Source: Nyssa sinensis
Lineage: Eukaryota > Streptophyta > Magnoliopsida > Cornales > Nyssaceae
Direction of reading: 5' to 3'
Length of the DNA stretch: 64,000 bases
NCBI GenBank assembly: GCA_008638375.1
Contig: CM018031.1
Coordinates: forward strand, 8,953,062 to 9,017,061
Shown here: one piece after another, positions 12,440 through 26,200 of the stretch
Numbering within the stretch: position 1 is the stretch's first letter
How the letters are laid out: the number at the start of each line of letters is the position of its first letter
Notes under the pieces: model-generated
Database searches by the model: none
What the model saw: only the letters and a program-made list of their open reading frames with translations
Told to the model about the DNA's origin: nothing
Made by a program: the position numbers and the translations under genes

Positions 12440-14221
12440 ATGGTCAATTCCATGTTCCCTTTCCGACCATTCAATTTCAATGAGATTCAAGGAAGTTATA
12501 ATTAGCGTAAAGGGTACGAGGAGGAGGAAGTTTTGAGTAAAGGGAAACAAGATCATTTATCAAGAATGGAAAATTGGGAAGAAGTTGATTCTTTAACCTC
12601 TGATCAATATCGTTTTTATCAAGAGAACATGGCTATTAAGGGGTTTTATTTGCCCAAAGATGAACACCCACCATCACGACGACATCAACAAGAGCCCACT
12701 TTGGACTATTGTATGTTGGGTTCTTTTCAATTCAACACTGTTTCCTCCTCAGATCAACTGATTCAGGAAACAGCAAAGCTTGAAAGTATCCAAACAGGAA
12801 TTTCACTAGCTGCTGAAACCAAGAAGGAACAATCTTTAGCATCTTTAGAGCTCATTAACAATTATGCAAATGGGTACAAGAAGTTGAAGGCAGAAAAATT
12901 AAGCAATCTGGATCATCATGAGATGATCAGAATGGGTCATGAACGGAAATTATCAACTGAGGAAATCATGAGGTTGGCTGGAGAGAGGTACATTCAGTTC
13001 TGTACCCAAAGGGTTGATGATGTCTACATGCTGATGCACCCTTTTGGTTCTGCTCTCTCTGGTTTGTCTTTAGAAGAAACACAAGATGTGGAGCTTGTTC
13101 ATCTTCTTCTAGCAGCAGCCGAGATGGTAAGCAACCAGCAATTTGAGCGAGCGAACAGACTGCTCACTCGTTGTGACTGGTTAGCATCAGACACAGGCAA
13201 TCCTGTCAAAAGAGTTGTCTTCTATTTTGCGGAAGCACTTCAACAGGAGGATTGATAGAGAAACAGGAAGTTTTTCATCGAAGAGGATGTTAGAAGAGGA
13301 AAAGTATGATATTGCCGGTCTGGATATAAGTTCTAACCTTGCGTTTCTAAAATGGCTTCCAAGAACTTCCATTCTCACAAGTGATGCAATTTGCAGGAAT
13401 CCAAGCAGTATTAGAAAATGTTGCATTGAAAACTAAGGTCCATTTGATTGATTTGAGTATCAGGAGTGGAGTACACTGGACGGTCTTGATGCAAGCTCTA
13501 GCAGATCAACATGCATTCCCAATTGAGCATCTGAAGATAACAGCTGTTGGGACAACAGGAAGAGAGAAGATAGAGGAAACAGGAAAGAGGTTAGCGAGCT
13601 TTTCTGAATCCCTGAACTTGCCCTTTTCATTCAATGTAGTTTTTTTATCAGAAATGAAAGATGTTAAGGAAGAATTATTCGACATAGAATCTGATGAAGC
13701 TGTGGCTATTTACGCTTACAACTATACTAAGATCAATGATCTCGACGCCTAATAGTTTGGAAACTCTAATGAGGGTGATTAGAAGGCTTAATCCATCCGT
13801 CATGGTAGTTACTGAAGTGGAAGCGAATCATAATTCACCATCATTTGTGAATCGCTTCACGGAGACACTTTTCTTTTTCAGTGCTTTTTTTGATTGCCTT
13901 GAAGATTGTATGGAAAGAGATAATAAGTGTAGAATGATTCTTGAAGGAAAGTTTTTCCGCCATGGGATTCACAATATTGTTGCAAGTGAAGGCACGGAAA
14001 GGACAACTCGAAATGTGAAGATTGATGTGTGGAGGGCGTTCTTTTCAAGGTTTGGAATGGTGGAAATTGAACTTAGTGAATCATCTTTGTGTCAAGCTAA
14101 AACTGTTGTTCAGCAATTCCCTTGTGGCAGTTCTTGCACTCTTGAGAATAATGGCAAGTGCCTAATTGTGGGGTGGAAGGGAACCCCAGTTCACTCCCTT
14201 TCTGCTTGGAAGTTCCTTTGA
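12440..14221 (+). pseudogene. GRAS-family (DELLA/RGL1-like) pseudogene
   Basis: GRAS proteins are plant nuclear transcription co-regulators. The copy is intronless, as is common in the family, and almost full length. ATG 12440 opens MVNSMFPFRPFNF. An in-frame TAG at 12503-12505 interrupts, after which the same frame resumes through ENWEEVDSLTSDQYRFYQEN and the leucine heptad I region (VELVHLLLAAAEMV) to FAEALQ. Three frame changes in the same direction follow, near 13240, 13350 and 13715, with homology continuing across each. Recognisable GRAS blocks are VHIID-like (VHLIDLSIRSGVHW), PFYRE-like (FFSAFFDCLEDCMER) and SAW (CLIVGWKGTPVHSLSAWKFL). The tail resembles DELLA-like RGL1 relatives; no canonical DELLA motif is seen. 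Four lesions make sequencing error an unlikely sole cause, though it is not excluded. Confidence 0.88.
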
Positions 14222-14522
14222 GAGAGAGTGTGTTTTCAAGAAAAGTTGTGAAGTTCAAAAGCTTGTTTGGCTGTATTACCTAGTTTTCAATTATTGCCTG
14301 ATTTCCATGCCTGAGTTGTGTTGTGATGATTAGAAAGCATTTTGGTTTTTGGAAGTTCATTTGAGAAAGAGTGTGATCTCAACAGAAGTTGTAAAGTTAA
14401 TTTCTTAAGCTCGTTTGACTGTATTTTCTAGTTTTATTTATCTCTTCTTTCTGTTAAAGAGATTTCCATTATTGCCTGATTTCCATGGATTGTGACTGAG
14501 CTGTGTTGTGATGTTTGGAAGC
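14206..14522 (+). repeat. Tandem duplication of the GRAS pseudogene 3' end/UTR
   Basis: Two diverged copies start at 14206 and 14349, each opening ttggaagttcNtttgag and later sharing cctgatttccatg and gtgttgtgatg. The first copy includes the last codons and stop of the GRAS reading frame, so the duplication took in its 3' end. Divergence between copies suggests it is old. Confidence 0.7.
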
Positions 14523-15335
14523 TTCAGCAGTTTTGTTTTTCTGAGGCAGCACCATTCCTTGATTGTTTCTATTTACTCAAATATTTCCAACTTGAATGAA
14601 CATGCTTAGTTTAATCTTATTCGCAGTTTCGCTCTCTAAATTAGTTCATATTTCTGTTATCAAAGACAAGACAAATGTACATGTCTTAGGATGATCTTAA
14701 CAAGAATAGAAATATTGTCTAAAAGGTAAGGGTAAAAATTCATCGATAAAACAAATCGTCACACTTTTAAAATTTAAAATAAGAGGTTTCAAAAAAATTA
14801 ATCATAATTAAAGACTACGAACGAACAATTCATTTTAGTTTTTTTACTCCTTACAATTTTAACAAGAGGTGTTAGATAAATTTACAACATTGAATAATGT
14901 AACAATAATACATAAATTACCCATTCAAATATTGTCACCATTTGACCTAAAAATACTATCACCATTTGACCAAATTGCTATTTATGGCTGTAATTTTCTT
15001 TCACTTGTCAAGAATTATTTAATATTATCTTTCATAAAATTTTAAATATTTTTTAAAATTCATAATAAATAATTTTTTCATAAAATTAAGGAGGGTATAA
15101 TTACTATTTACCCCCAAGAAAAAAAACTGTAAGATACACTTCCTCATCCCCAAACCCTCTCTATACAAGAATAGAGCTACTGCCTATCATTTGTGGACTC
15201 CAGAGTACCAGATTTCCTCGCTCGACTCTGCCGTTTGGGCCACGTTAGCGTCTCTCCACGTATGGGAGGAGACCCTCTCCCTCATTAGTCAGTACACCCC
15301 GCCCTCTCTCTCCCGAATTCAAGAACAGAGCGGTC
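14523..15335. promoter_or_regulatory. SWN upstream region
   Basis: About 800 bp of mostly AT-rich spacer, turning GC- and CT-rich from about 15140 to 15335, just upstream of the SWN start codon. The pyrimidine-rich part (ccgccctctctctccc) is typical of plant 5'UTRs. No clear TATA box could be fixed. Confidence 0.4.
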
Positions 15336-15379
15336 ATGGTCTCCAAATCGAGTGACTCTGCATCTAAACTCAGAGTCAG

Positions 15380-15417
<38 letters not shown>

Positions 15418-18400
15418 GACATTTGAATTCTTTATGCTACTATTGAAATGAGTTAACCAATGACCTGCCACTGATCACTACGAGAATTGAATAATTTCGG
15501 TTCTTCTTTATTTGATAATCTTCATTAGATTTAGGATCACTTACGTTATTCAAATCATGAAAAGATTGAGTGTTATTTAAAACATCTTTATCCTTTGATT
15601 CGGTGGATTAGATCTTTTGATTTGCTATCAAATATTGAAACTCGTTAATTTTGTATCAGAATGTGGTGATTCATCGACAACTACGGCCTTATGCTTTTTT
15701 TTTTCTTGAAGTTTTATGTACTGAGAAAATTGGGGGAAGGAAAGAAAATTGAATTGTAATTGGATTGGTTTCTGTAAATTAATCTGATTCTGTTTCTCTG
15801 TATCTAACCTTTTGATTATTGATTTTTTATGGTAATATTGAATGAGTTAACCGTATGACCTACCACTGATCACTGCAAAATTGAGTAATTTCGATTCTTC
15901 TTTTAACATTAGATTAAGGATCACTGTCGTAATTCAAAAGAAAATTTGTTTGACCATACACTGTATGATCTCTTTTTTGTTTTCTCTGTTCTTGATTGTT
16001 ATGAGATGCATGTGTTTCTGGTTCTCTATTGAGCATCAAGAAACTCAGTAATAACATAGTAGGAAATAATTTATATGATGATTCATCTATTAAACCAACA
16101 GAAATCACATGGAGGAAATTGAAATATTTAGTTTCTTTTCTTTTCTTTTCTTTTCACATATAAACGAGCTTTAAAGAAAAATTGACTGGCCTGAACTACA
16201 TATTTTTTCCTTTTTTTCCCATTATTTTTCTTTTATGTTGACAGAAATCACTTGAAGAACAGGCAAGTGATGCTTTTGGAACCTTAACAGACAAGATACA
16301 TCAGCTAAAAAAGCAGATTCAAGCTGAGAGAGTTGTTTCAATTAGAGTAAGTTGGTTATGTATTTTTACGTGTTACCATCATTATTTATCCTTATATAAA
16401 AAATATATCATTATTTATGTTATTGCTGTTCATTAAAACTCTCGTTATCCTGTGCTTATGTTTTATAAGATATGACTTGTAATTGCCAGTTTCCGAGTAT
16501 GGATGAGATTGTCTTCACTTACCATAAACATTAATCTTTGTATTTAATCAAGCCACAACATCCCAACCCCCAACCCCAAAACAAAATTTTGATAAGCAAA
16601 GAAGTATCATCTTCTTAAGATGTATATATGCAAGTGTGTACTATACAAAAGATTGTGTTTTATACATAACAAGAGAAGCATTTACGGACAATGTTTTTTC
16701 AGCTGCAGAAGTAATGGTTTTAGTCAAAAGCATACAGGAAAAATTAATCTATTACTTCTGCGCATAGCCCAGAGATGGCATTATTCATCCCAACACAATT
16801 TGTGATAATGTGGTCCACTAACATAATTGTATGATTTGTCATGGATATGTAAAATAACACTAATTTTGTCAATACTTAAATGAAAGTAAATAATTAATGT
16901 ATAAATCGGCTGTTCATGTCATATAACCTACCTAAATTGTTTGGTTGGCAGATTTGAGGTCTAGCATTTTACATGTAGAAGGATTTGGTTTGATGCATAT
17001 CAACCATCTGGCTGCCAATATTTTTTTAAAAAATTATTGATGACAACTTGGAGTTGAATGTGGCTTTTAATGCATAATTTTGGCTCAACAGCAGTCAAAT
17101 ATATGACTCAGAGAAAAAAGTGCTACATGGCATTAGTTTCAATGCACATTGAATGCAGAGAAGCATTATTTTGTTCCTGATGCTAGTGAATCTGCCAGTA
17201 ACTCCTGCTTCTCTGTTCCACAGAAAAAACTTGAGGATAATGAGAAGAAGCTAGAGGGTTATGTTTCTAAGCTTGTGTCAGTGTCAACATCAAGAAATGC
17301 TATTTCAGTTACAGAGAACACTGGTTTGGCTAAAATGCTTTCTTCAAGAATCGAAAATCCTCTCTGCAAGTTTGGTGGACTTGTACAAGGATCTGGAGAC
17401 AAAGACTATGCTAACGTTCAAGAAGTTGTATACTCACCGTGTGCCAAGATTCCATATATTGAGAAGATACCACCTTATACTACTTGGATTTTTTTGGAGA
17501 GGTATTAAAAGTATTAATTTTTCTTCCTCTGTGTCGGTAGTTTAATTTAATGGATTTACTCATATCCTAGGGATTCTTTTCTTCTGTTTTATAAAAGGAA
17601 ATATTTATTTCTCCTCAAACAATAACGAAAGATCTGACCACATTAATGCTATATTCAGATGATGCATGGACATGGGTTTTGAAAAAAATGTCCTTTTAAT
17701 GTCATTAAGCTATGCAAACCTTTTGGGATGAGGCTGATAAAATAAAACATTCTTAATATCTCGTGGCTAGTGTAGTATGGCATAATTGGATGCACTTTGT
17801 GACACCTTGATTTATGGAACCACACCATGGGCACAATGTGCAAAGTAATGAAGTAAGGCAGACACTTGCAGCAAGGTTGATGGCGTGGTTTGGATGTGCA
17901 GTGGTCTGTGGTCCTACCTCGTGGGGCCTGCAGCAAGCCCAGTTCATGGGTGGTATTGCCATGTCATAGGCCTTGGTGTATGGCTTCCAATGGAAGGCAT
18001 TGGCACTGGTGGCAGCATTGAGGCATCCAACATGGCTTGAGATGGCACATTGGATAGCAAGCTAGCGAGGCATGTGCATGTTATGATGGTGCGTGCCTTG
18101 GCACTGGTTGAATCAGGTGACCCTCTCTAGCATGGCTGTATAGTAATATGTAGTGTTTCATGGGATGGAACTCATAATTAGGCTAGGCATACACCTCATG
18201 TCCTGGTGATAGTGGGTGGCATCAACACGTGCCAAGCTTGCATTGGCATGAGTTAGGCACAATGTACATGTGTAACAAGACACGGCTTGTGCATGTTGGT
18301 GGGAGGGCATGGTGCCAACACCAAGGACTAGTTGTGATACGAAGTTGTGGCAGCACATGTTTTGCATGGTGTCAAGCAACATGCTTGTGTTTCAAGTGTG

Positions 18401-20181
18401 GCTAAAGAGTGGCACGATTCAGTTGTTGCACATAACCTATTGTTTGTAGGGTTTGCAAGGTGCAGTTGCTTGTTCTAGTGCATGATAGCTGAAGGGTGAT
18501 TGGGCAGCCAATAACTGCTATGGTGGCATTGACTAGAGGTAGACATCATCCTGGATAAGTAACAGTTAGGTTAGATGGTAACAGGTGCCAAACCCTGGCG
18601 TTTTTTTGTAACTATATTTTTAGCATATAATCGGGCACTGCCAATGCGCTGCAGAAGCCTGGAGCTTACGCCAGAATTTTTCATTCCTTATATTCTGATA
18701 GAAAGAATGAAAGTTGGGAGAGTGTGCTTTTTGTGCATTCTGTCTCTCTCTCTCTCTCTCTCTCTCTGCTGGTTACTTGGCAACACCTTGGCTAACCTCC
18801 AAATATAAAAAATTGAGAAAATTACCCGGTGATACCAACCTGAAGGCCTAGATGGGCATAATATAGGCATGATTTGATATATGGCAAGGTGGAAGGGTCG
18901 TGTTTCAAGTTTTATATCTTTCCTTAGTAAATTGAACATTTTAACTGTCTATATCTTTCATTATTCTTGAATGTATATTCATCATTCTTGAATGTATGTA
19001 GATTTTTTAAAGAAATTAATTGAATAGTTTTAATGGTATACCTTGTGCTTTTTCTAGGTAGTATCTATTTACTCTAGCATTCTATTGCTCTCTTATTTTA
19101 ATTTTTGTTTGAGTTGATATGTGCACTTTTTGCTGATGGTAACCTTGGAATACTGTAAGTTTCCAGCTATTTAAATTATCTTCTCTTCTTGTTTCAAATG
19201 AAGATTTTATTTTTGCTCTTGTTTTCTCAAATTTTCTTTACACAGCACAGAAATCAGAGAATGGCTGAAGATCAATCAGTGGTTGGGAGGAGACGTATCT
19301 ACTATGATCCACATGGAAGTGAAGCACTGATCTGTAGTGACAGCGAGGAAGAGAATGCGGAACCAGAGGAAGAGAAACATGAATATTCTGAGGAGGAAGA
19401 TCGTATTCTGTGGTAAGTTCTAATAGGATGCTTTTATTCATTTGTGAAGAAAAACTTTAAACAGATTTTGTGTTCTACCTTTTATGAGAAAAAATTTGTG
19501 CCAGTGTTATATTTAAAAATTAAATTCTGATTGTGTTTAAACAATTGCATTATTATAATTTCTCCACTTCCTCTTGCACTCTTGTTCTAATCTCTGGCAA
19601 GTTTGGAGAAGTTAAAATAATGCAATTCAAAATTTGATGTTACATTTCCTCGAAATGGCCATTCGTAATTTTCCTTTGCTTCTTAAAAAAGTTGAAATGC
19701 GTGATTTTAAGTAATATTCTTGAGAAGGAAAAATGGTCTCACTACATGACTTGAAATGCATTATATTTATATTGTTCCTCAGAAATTTTGGAAAACAAAT
19801 TTAAATTTGTAAGAACTTTCTTGCATAGACCTCTGTTCTTAGAAATTTATTAGAAATTGAAAGCTTTCAGTCGAGGGAATGATTTGAGAACAAAACAGAC
19901 CAAAATGAAAATTGTTGCAAGGCTAAACAACTTTTGTTATTTTATTTCTGTGCTGTGGTATTATCCTGTCTTAGAGTTGTGTTAATAATCCAATATCCAC
20001 TTATGGGGCTCAAAATTTATTTTGACCTTGCTGCTTAAAGTGTTCTATTGGCAGAGGCATGATTATGCCTGCAATTTTTCTTAGCTACTATAATCCAATA
20101 TTTCAGTGTGCTGGATATTTTCAATTTGAAAATATATGTATGTAAAAAAAAAATTGGAGGTTGACAACAATAATATCAAAT

Positions 20182-20225
<44 letters not shown>

Positions 20226-23200
20226 GGTTAAAAGAGCTAAACCATAATATTATTCATCTCTTAAATTTTGCAGGATGGCTTTTCAAGAGTATGGGCTGAG
20301 TGAGGAAGTACTCTACATTGTGAGCCAATTTATTGGAGGCACCACTTCAGAAATACAGGTAGTTTATATTGTTGAGATTCTCGGTTTTATCTTTCCTATA
20401 TTTGAAATTCCAACATGTATGTTTCATTTTTTTTTTTGGTGTAGCTTTTGTGTTTTTGCGGCCATCTCGTTTTTCTCTGAGATTCTGAGAGATGTATTTG
20501 TTTTTGAGATAAGCAGGAGCGATACAACATCCTCAAGGAAAAGAACTGCGAAAAACAAAATAAAAACTTCAGAGGTTCTGGAGAAATTGGGTCAGAAAGG
20601 AGCTTTTTTCTGGACAAAAGCCTTAGTGCTGCTTTAGATTCTTTTGATAATCTGTTTTGTCGTCGTTGTTTGGTACTTGATCTTAAATTGTTATTGCTCT
20701 TACATAATATGTTTAAAAGTGTGTATATAAATTGCTTCAATAATCAGGCTAATCGGCCTTCATCTACTTTACAGGTATTTGACTGTCGCCTGCACGGCTG
20801 TTCTCAAGGTCTAACTAACCCTGTAAGGAGCAGTGCTCTTTTAGTTCTTTCCAACTTTATCTGAAGTTCGTTTCATTTGATTATTAAAGACACTTTACTT
20901 GACAGAGTGAAAAGCAGTGCTATTCTTCTGAATCTGAAGAGGATGGGAAACCTTGCAGTGACCAGTGTTACCTTCAGGTATGACTTTACTTTTGGATCTT
21001 GAGATGTAAATGATTATTTTATTTTATTTTTTTACTGTAATGTTTAAGTTTATCTGAATTAGCTTTCTGTATGTATTCAAACTTCATGAGTAAGGGAAAA
21101 AAATTAAAAAAGAAACTTCTCGGTGCAATCCTTGAGCTGCTGTTTTGCGATTACAGGACTAATATTTATTTCTTGGTCCACACATTTAATTTTCCTTGGA
21201 CAATGATAAGGTAGCTCCATTGCGACCCGGAGATCACAAATTTGAGTTGCAAAAACAGTCTTTTTCCTCACAAGGTTAAGGCTACATACATCTAACCCTC
21301 CTCAAATCCCGTAGTGATGAGAACCTCGTGCAGTAGGACTAGTCTTCGTGTAAACCTTAATCGGAATCTTTTGTCACTTAATCTAACTGTCATACTGGGA
21401 ATTTGTATGTTAAATTGTGTGTCTAATTGTATGGCCAGTGATTTTATTGCTATTGTAAGAAAGTTTAATATACTTATCTTTATTTAGTGGAATTGGTTTA
21501 AATCATATTGCTTCCTTAATCTTGAAAGTTCAGTTTATAACCAAATGATGAGTGTCCACTTGTATGGCCAGTGATTTTATTGCTATGTTAAGAAAGTTTA
21601 ATATACTTATCTTTATTTAGTGGAATTGGTTTTAAATCATATTGCTTCCTTAATCTTGAAAGTTCAGTTTATAACCAAATGATGAATGTCCACTTGTATG
21701 GTCAGTGATTTTATTGCTATTGTAAGAAAGTTTAATATACTTGTCTTTATTTAGTGGAATTGGTTTTAAATCATATTGCTTCCTTAATCTTGAAAGTTCA
21801 GTTTATAACCAAATGATGAGTTTGTAACTAAAACCATGACATGGACAGTTTTTTTCAATCCATAACTTGTACAAAGTCTTAATCCCAATTTTTTGGAGCT
21901 GGTTATTGATTCGTTATTTTCTATTCTTCATTATCTAGTGCCATTATTTTTTAAAATTTTGTGGCATAAGATCACAAACTTCCAGAATTTGTACGCATAA
22001 AAAGTAAGATTTTATATACTGGTTGTCTATGGAACACTCTAATATATCATGCTTCTTTGCTTTGGGCATGTGACATGAAGTTTATGATATTACATTATAC
22101 TATTGAAGACACCAAACTAGCAAAGTTACGCATAAAAAATAGTTACTTGTGAATTACTATAATAGTATAATGCATTTATTTGTTTCCTTATTATCATCGT
22201 CATTTTCTTTACCGCTGCCGCCGCCACCACTATCCTCCACACTAATACTTGGCTAACTTATGTTTCTACCCTTTTGTATGGGAAATTCCATTTTAATTGT
22301 CGTCAGCTAAGAGTTGTCAAAGACCTGCAAGAAGATTTGGATAATAGTGCCGTGCATATGATTGAAAGTGAAACTTCAGAAGCGGAAGGCAGGACTCCAA
22401 TGCCCCCTAATGCGGAAGAGCCAGGTGATGATTGTATGGACATTGTTCCTGACAACAGATGCATTGCTAAAACCTGATGTTTCTTATTTCATAATTTCTT
22501 CGTAGTTCAAATTTTTGTTGCTGAATTACTAAGTTTGGATATAATTGTTGCAGTAACCCATTCTGAAAGTACAGGGAAGCGCAAGGTCCCAAAGCATACA
22601 ATTACAGTGCCAGAAGACTCAACACTGATTTCTGACGATGTTCAGGGTTCTTCTAGTAAGAAACAGAAGAAATTATCAGATTTGAATGCAGTTACTGTTG
22701 CTAATGAAGGTGATCTAGCTCTGGATTGTAGTTCCAATGCCAAAAGCAAGGAACTGGAATTTGGGGTATCCGATAAAAATGAATTTTGTATGACCACCAG
22801 TGAGCATGAGATTGGTGATACTAGCAGAGATGAAATGGAAGGTATTAGCAACATTGCAGAAGTGCCTGTAGTGAAGCACTCATCTAATTCCATAGGAGAA
22901 AAAGTCAAAGAGTCATTAAGAAGATGTGAGTGGAAACCTCTTGAGAAAGAACTATACTTGAAGGGAATAGAGATATTTGGGAGAAACAGGTACAAGGATC
23001 TCAAATTCATGTGATCTTTTTTTTTGTGGAATAATTCCTTTGATTATGTTACTGATAGTACAGAAGACGGTCATAATTATTTTTACATTTGGAATGATCA
23101 CATGCATTGTAAGCATGAAATTGCAATTTTATGGGGTGGAATGCATGGCATGCTATCCAATTTTGATTGCTTTACAATTAGTATGCTATGTACCATCTTA

Positions 23201-26200
23201 TACTTTATCTGATTATTTTTGATGCAGTTTTTGTTCCTGTGGGTAGACAAGTGTTTTTGGGGCTTTTGAATTTAAATTGACGTCACCTCATAGCATTTTA
23301 AAGACTGGAACTTTCCTAAAATTTATCTAATTTTCACCACAATGAACAAGAATACAATTAAAAAACGAGAACGTCGAAGAGGGAATAAGAGTAAGCCAGG
23401 AAGGTAGAGCAGCATAATGGGTGAGCAAGCAAGCTGTGAGAGGATTCGAGCATACAAATCTCATTTTACAGCTGATAAGGGCCAGTGATTCATGATTTAT
23501 TCATGTTATGACTAAGATTTCTGGTTAGTCTCTTTAGTATTTGAAGTACATAGCAAGCTGATGTAATTTTTATATTCCATGCACAAAAACTTCTGAACTT
23601 AGATGCATACACTGCAGAAGACTAGTCTGGGAAATTTTATAGGAAGAATATAAACGAAAAGTGTAAAAAAAAATATTATATATCATAGCCAAATAATTGA
23701 CATTATGCTTTGTGTATATGCAATGTGTATTGCTTCATGTACATGCTCGACTTCATGGATTTGAATTTAGATTTATTTTCAATTTTTAGATTTATTTTTT
23801 TGTTAAATTGTTCATGAAATACTATACAATTGCTAACGGAAAACTCATGCTTAGCAGTTGCCTCATAGCCAGGAACTTACTTTCTGGGTTGAAGACTTGC
23901 ATAGAGGTATCCAGTTACATGTATGATAATGGAGTGGCAATGCCTCATGGATCTATTGTTGTGCCAAGTTCATTTTCAGAAGACAGTGCAAAAGCCGATG
24001 CAGATTATATGGTTTGTGTTATTTTATCTCCCTTTTCTTTAATCCTTCTTGAAAGTCAAAAACATCCAGTCAATATGGATTTTTTTCTTTTTTCTTTTTG
24101 TGGGGTGAGGGGGACTCGACCTCATGGCATTGATTGATTTTATCAATTAACTTCGGTTTCAATTGCGTAATCTCGCTCATGGAAAGATTGGACTGTTTAA
24201 GTTACACTAAGAAGTAACTATCTGTGCTTCAATGGACTAAAAGTGCTGGAGTAACTTTGATTTAGCACATTGGTGCGAGAGTCAATCTTGGTAAACAAAT
24301 TCACAGACCTCATAAGCTGACAAATCTCCAGGAAATCATTTTTTGCCTCGGCATCTGTAAAGCTAGAAGAAAATCAAGTTTGAGCTGGTCATTACAAGTT
24401 AGCACTTGACATTTGAATTAATTCTTCAAGTGGCTGTAAATCTTTTATCGTCAAAGTAATCCTATATATGACTGAGCATGTATGTAGAGAAAATCTATTT
24501 CTCACTATTTGGTTGTGTTAGGAGCGAGAGATACCAGCAAGATCACGGTTACTTCGTAGAAGAGGCAGGACACGGAAGCTCAAGTATTCTTGGAAGTCTG
24601 CTGGCCATCCGTCAATCTGGAAAAGAATTGCAGATGGGAAAAACCAGTCTTGTAAGCAATATACACCATGCGGATGTCAGTCTATGTGTGGAAAGCAGTG
24701 CCCTTGTCTACATAATGGAACTTGCTGTGAAAAATATTGTGGGTATGTGAAATCCTTTGATGAGCTTTTCCTAAAGATGCTTCATATTAATCTTGGTTAA
24801 AGGTAATTCCCAGTAAATGGTTAATGTGAAATATATGCCTTGAAGCGATAGACTTTTGCAGCCGATCTCAAGTTATTGGGATAAGGTTCAAATTTCAATT
24901 GAGTTGGTTATGTGAATCAATTGCTTGCTAATAAACAATTTCAATGTTGCATTTAATTCCAAATATAACTTAAGTGTGTGAATTGTTTGCTGGGATCTTT
25001 GGTGATAACTGGAAATTCCATTAGTGCATTTCAATGAATATGAACGCAAATAAACATTGATTCATCCAAGTAGCTAATAAATTTTCAGGTGCTCAAAGAG
25101 CTGCAAAAACCGGTTCAGGGGATGCCACTGTGCAAAGAGTCAATGCAGAAGCCGGCAATGCCCATGCTTTGCTGCTGGACGCGAATGTGATCCAGATGTT
25201 TGCAGAAATTGCTGGGTGAGGTAATGAGCTTCCGCATACATATATATGTTCATGCTATATTATATCAAGTTGGATAAAGTGATTCTGGTTTGTTGATTTT
25301 TCTTCGTAAGGCACCAACCTATCAATTAATGCAATCATTTTGGTAAAATTTTCATTGCTGCTTGGCCTCTTATTCAATTCATCGCGTCTTCGAACACTAA
25401 TGTAAAGAATAGTCATGTCCTTGAGGACTTGGAGAATGAGTTTTTATTTTTACTGTGATTATCCCAAACACATTTTTAGATGCATCCTTTATTGACCTTT
25501 TTCCATTTTATTTTTATAGATAAGGAAAAATTCACTAAAGAACTTCCATTCTATAGACTTCTTTCCATTTTATGCAATCTGTTAGTTGTATGAATTTCTT
25601 GCCTAGTTTATGATGGAATTTCCTCATTTTGTAGTTGTTATTTACCATGTTTAGAAGGACCCTTTACTGTTTGAGGAATTGAGAACTAAACTGTGAGAGA
25701 AATAGTACTTTATTGTAACCAACAAGAAAATGGTTTGTTCTTCAATACGAATCAGAGTGCTAATATTTTTGCTCGGTTATGTATGAATTATTGGTTAACT
25801 GACATCAAGAGGGATTGTAATGTCTATAATTTGTTCGAATATAAACTTTCAAAGCATCCCTATGCACCCTCTGCTGATGTACCACACTACCCTTTCCTGT
25901 CCAGCAGCTCAATCTCCTCCAAGATGGTGTCCTCCACTTGAATATTACCAAACTCTTCGACATTTCACTTTTTTAAATCTTCCTTGAGAAGCTTGAGTTT
26001 TCTAGCCATCACAAAACTTGGGCTTCCGCAAATATTGTACCCATTGGGCCATTCCACCACCCCACAACCTTATCCCTAAACCCCAGAGCACGCAACCTTC
26101 TTGATATTTGGGAAGCTTAGGCTGTGACTTTTGTGACCACTCTCCTTCTTTGTAATTATCGGATTTTTACCTCTCGGACACCCTGTTTATATATATATAT

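Noticed and set aside
22425..22477. SWN exon 9 continuing to its in-frame stop
   Set aside because: A good donor (CCAG|GTGATG) lies before the stop and joining to 22554 keeps the frame; reading on would truncate the protein. A second donor 15 bases on is possible.
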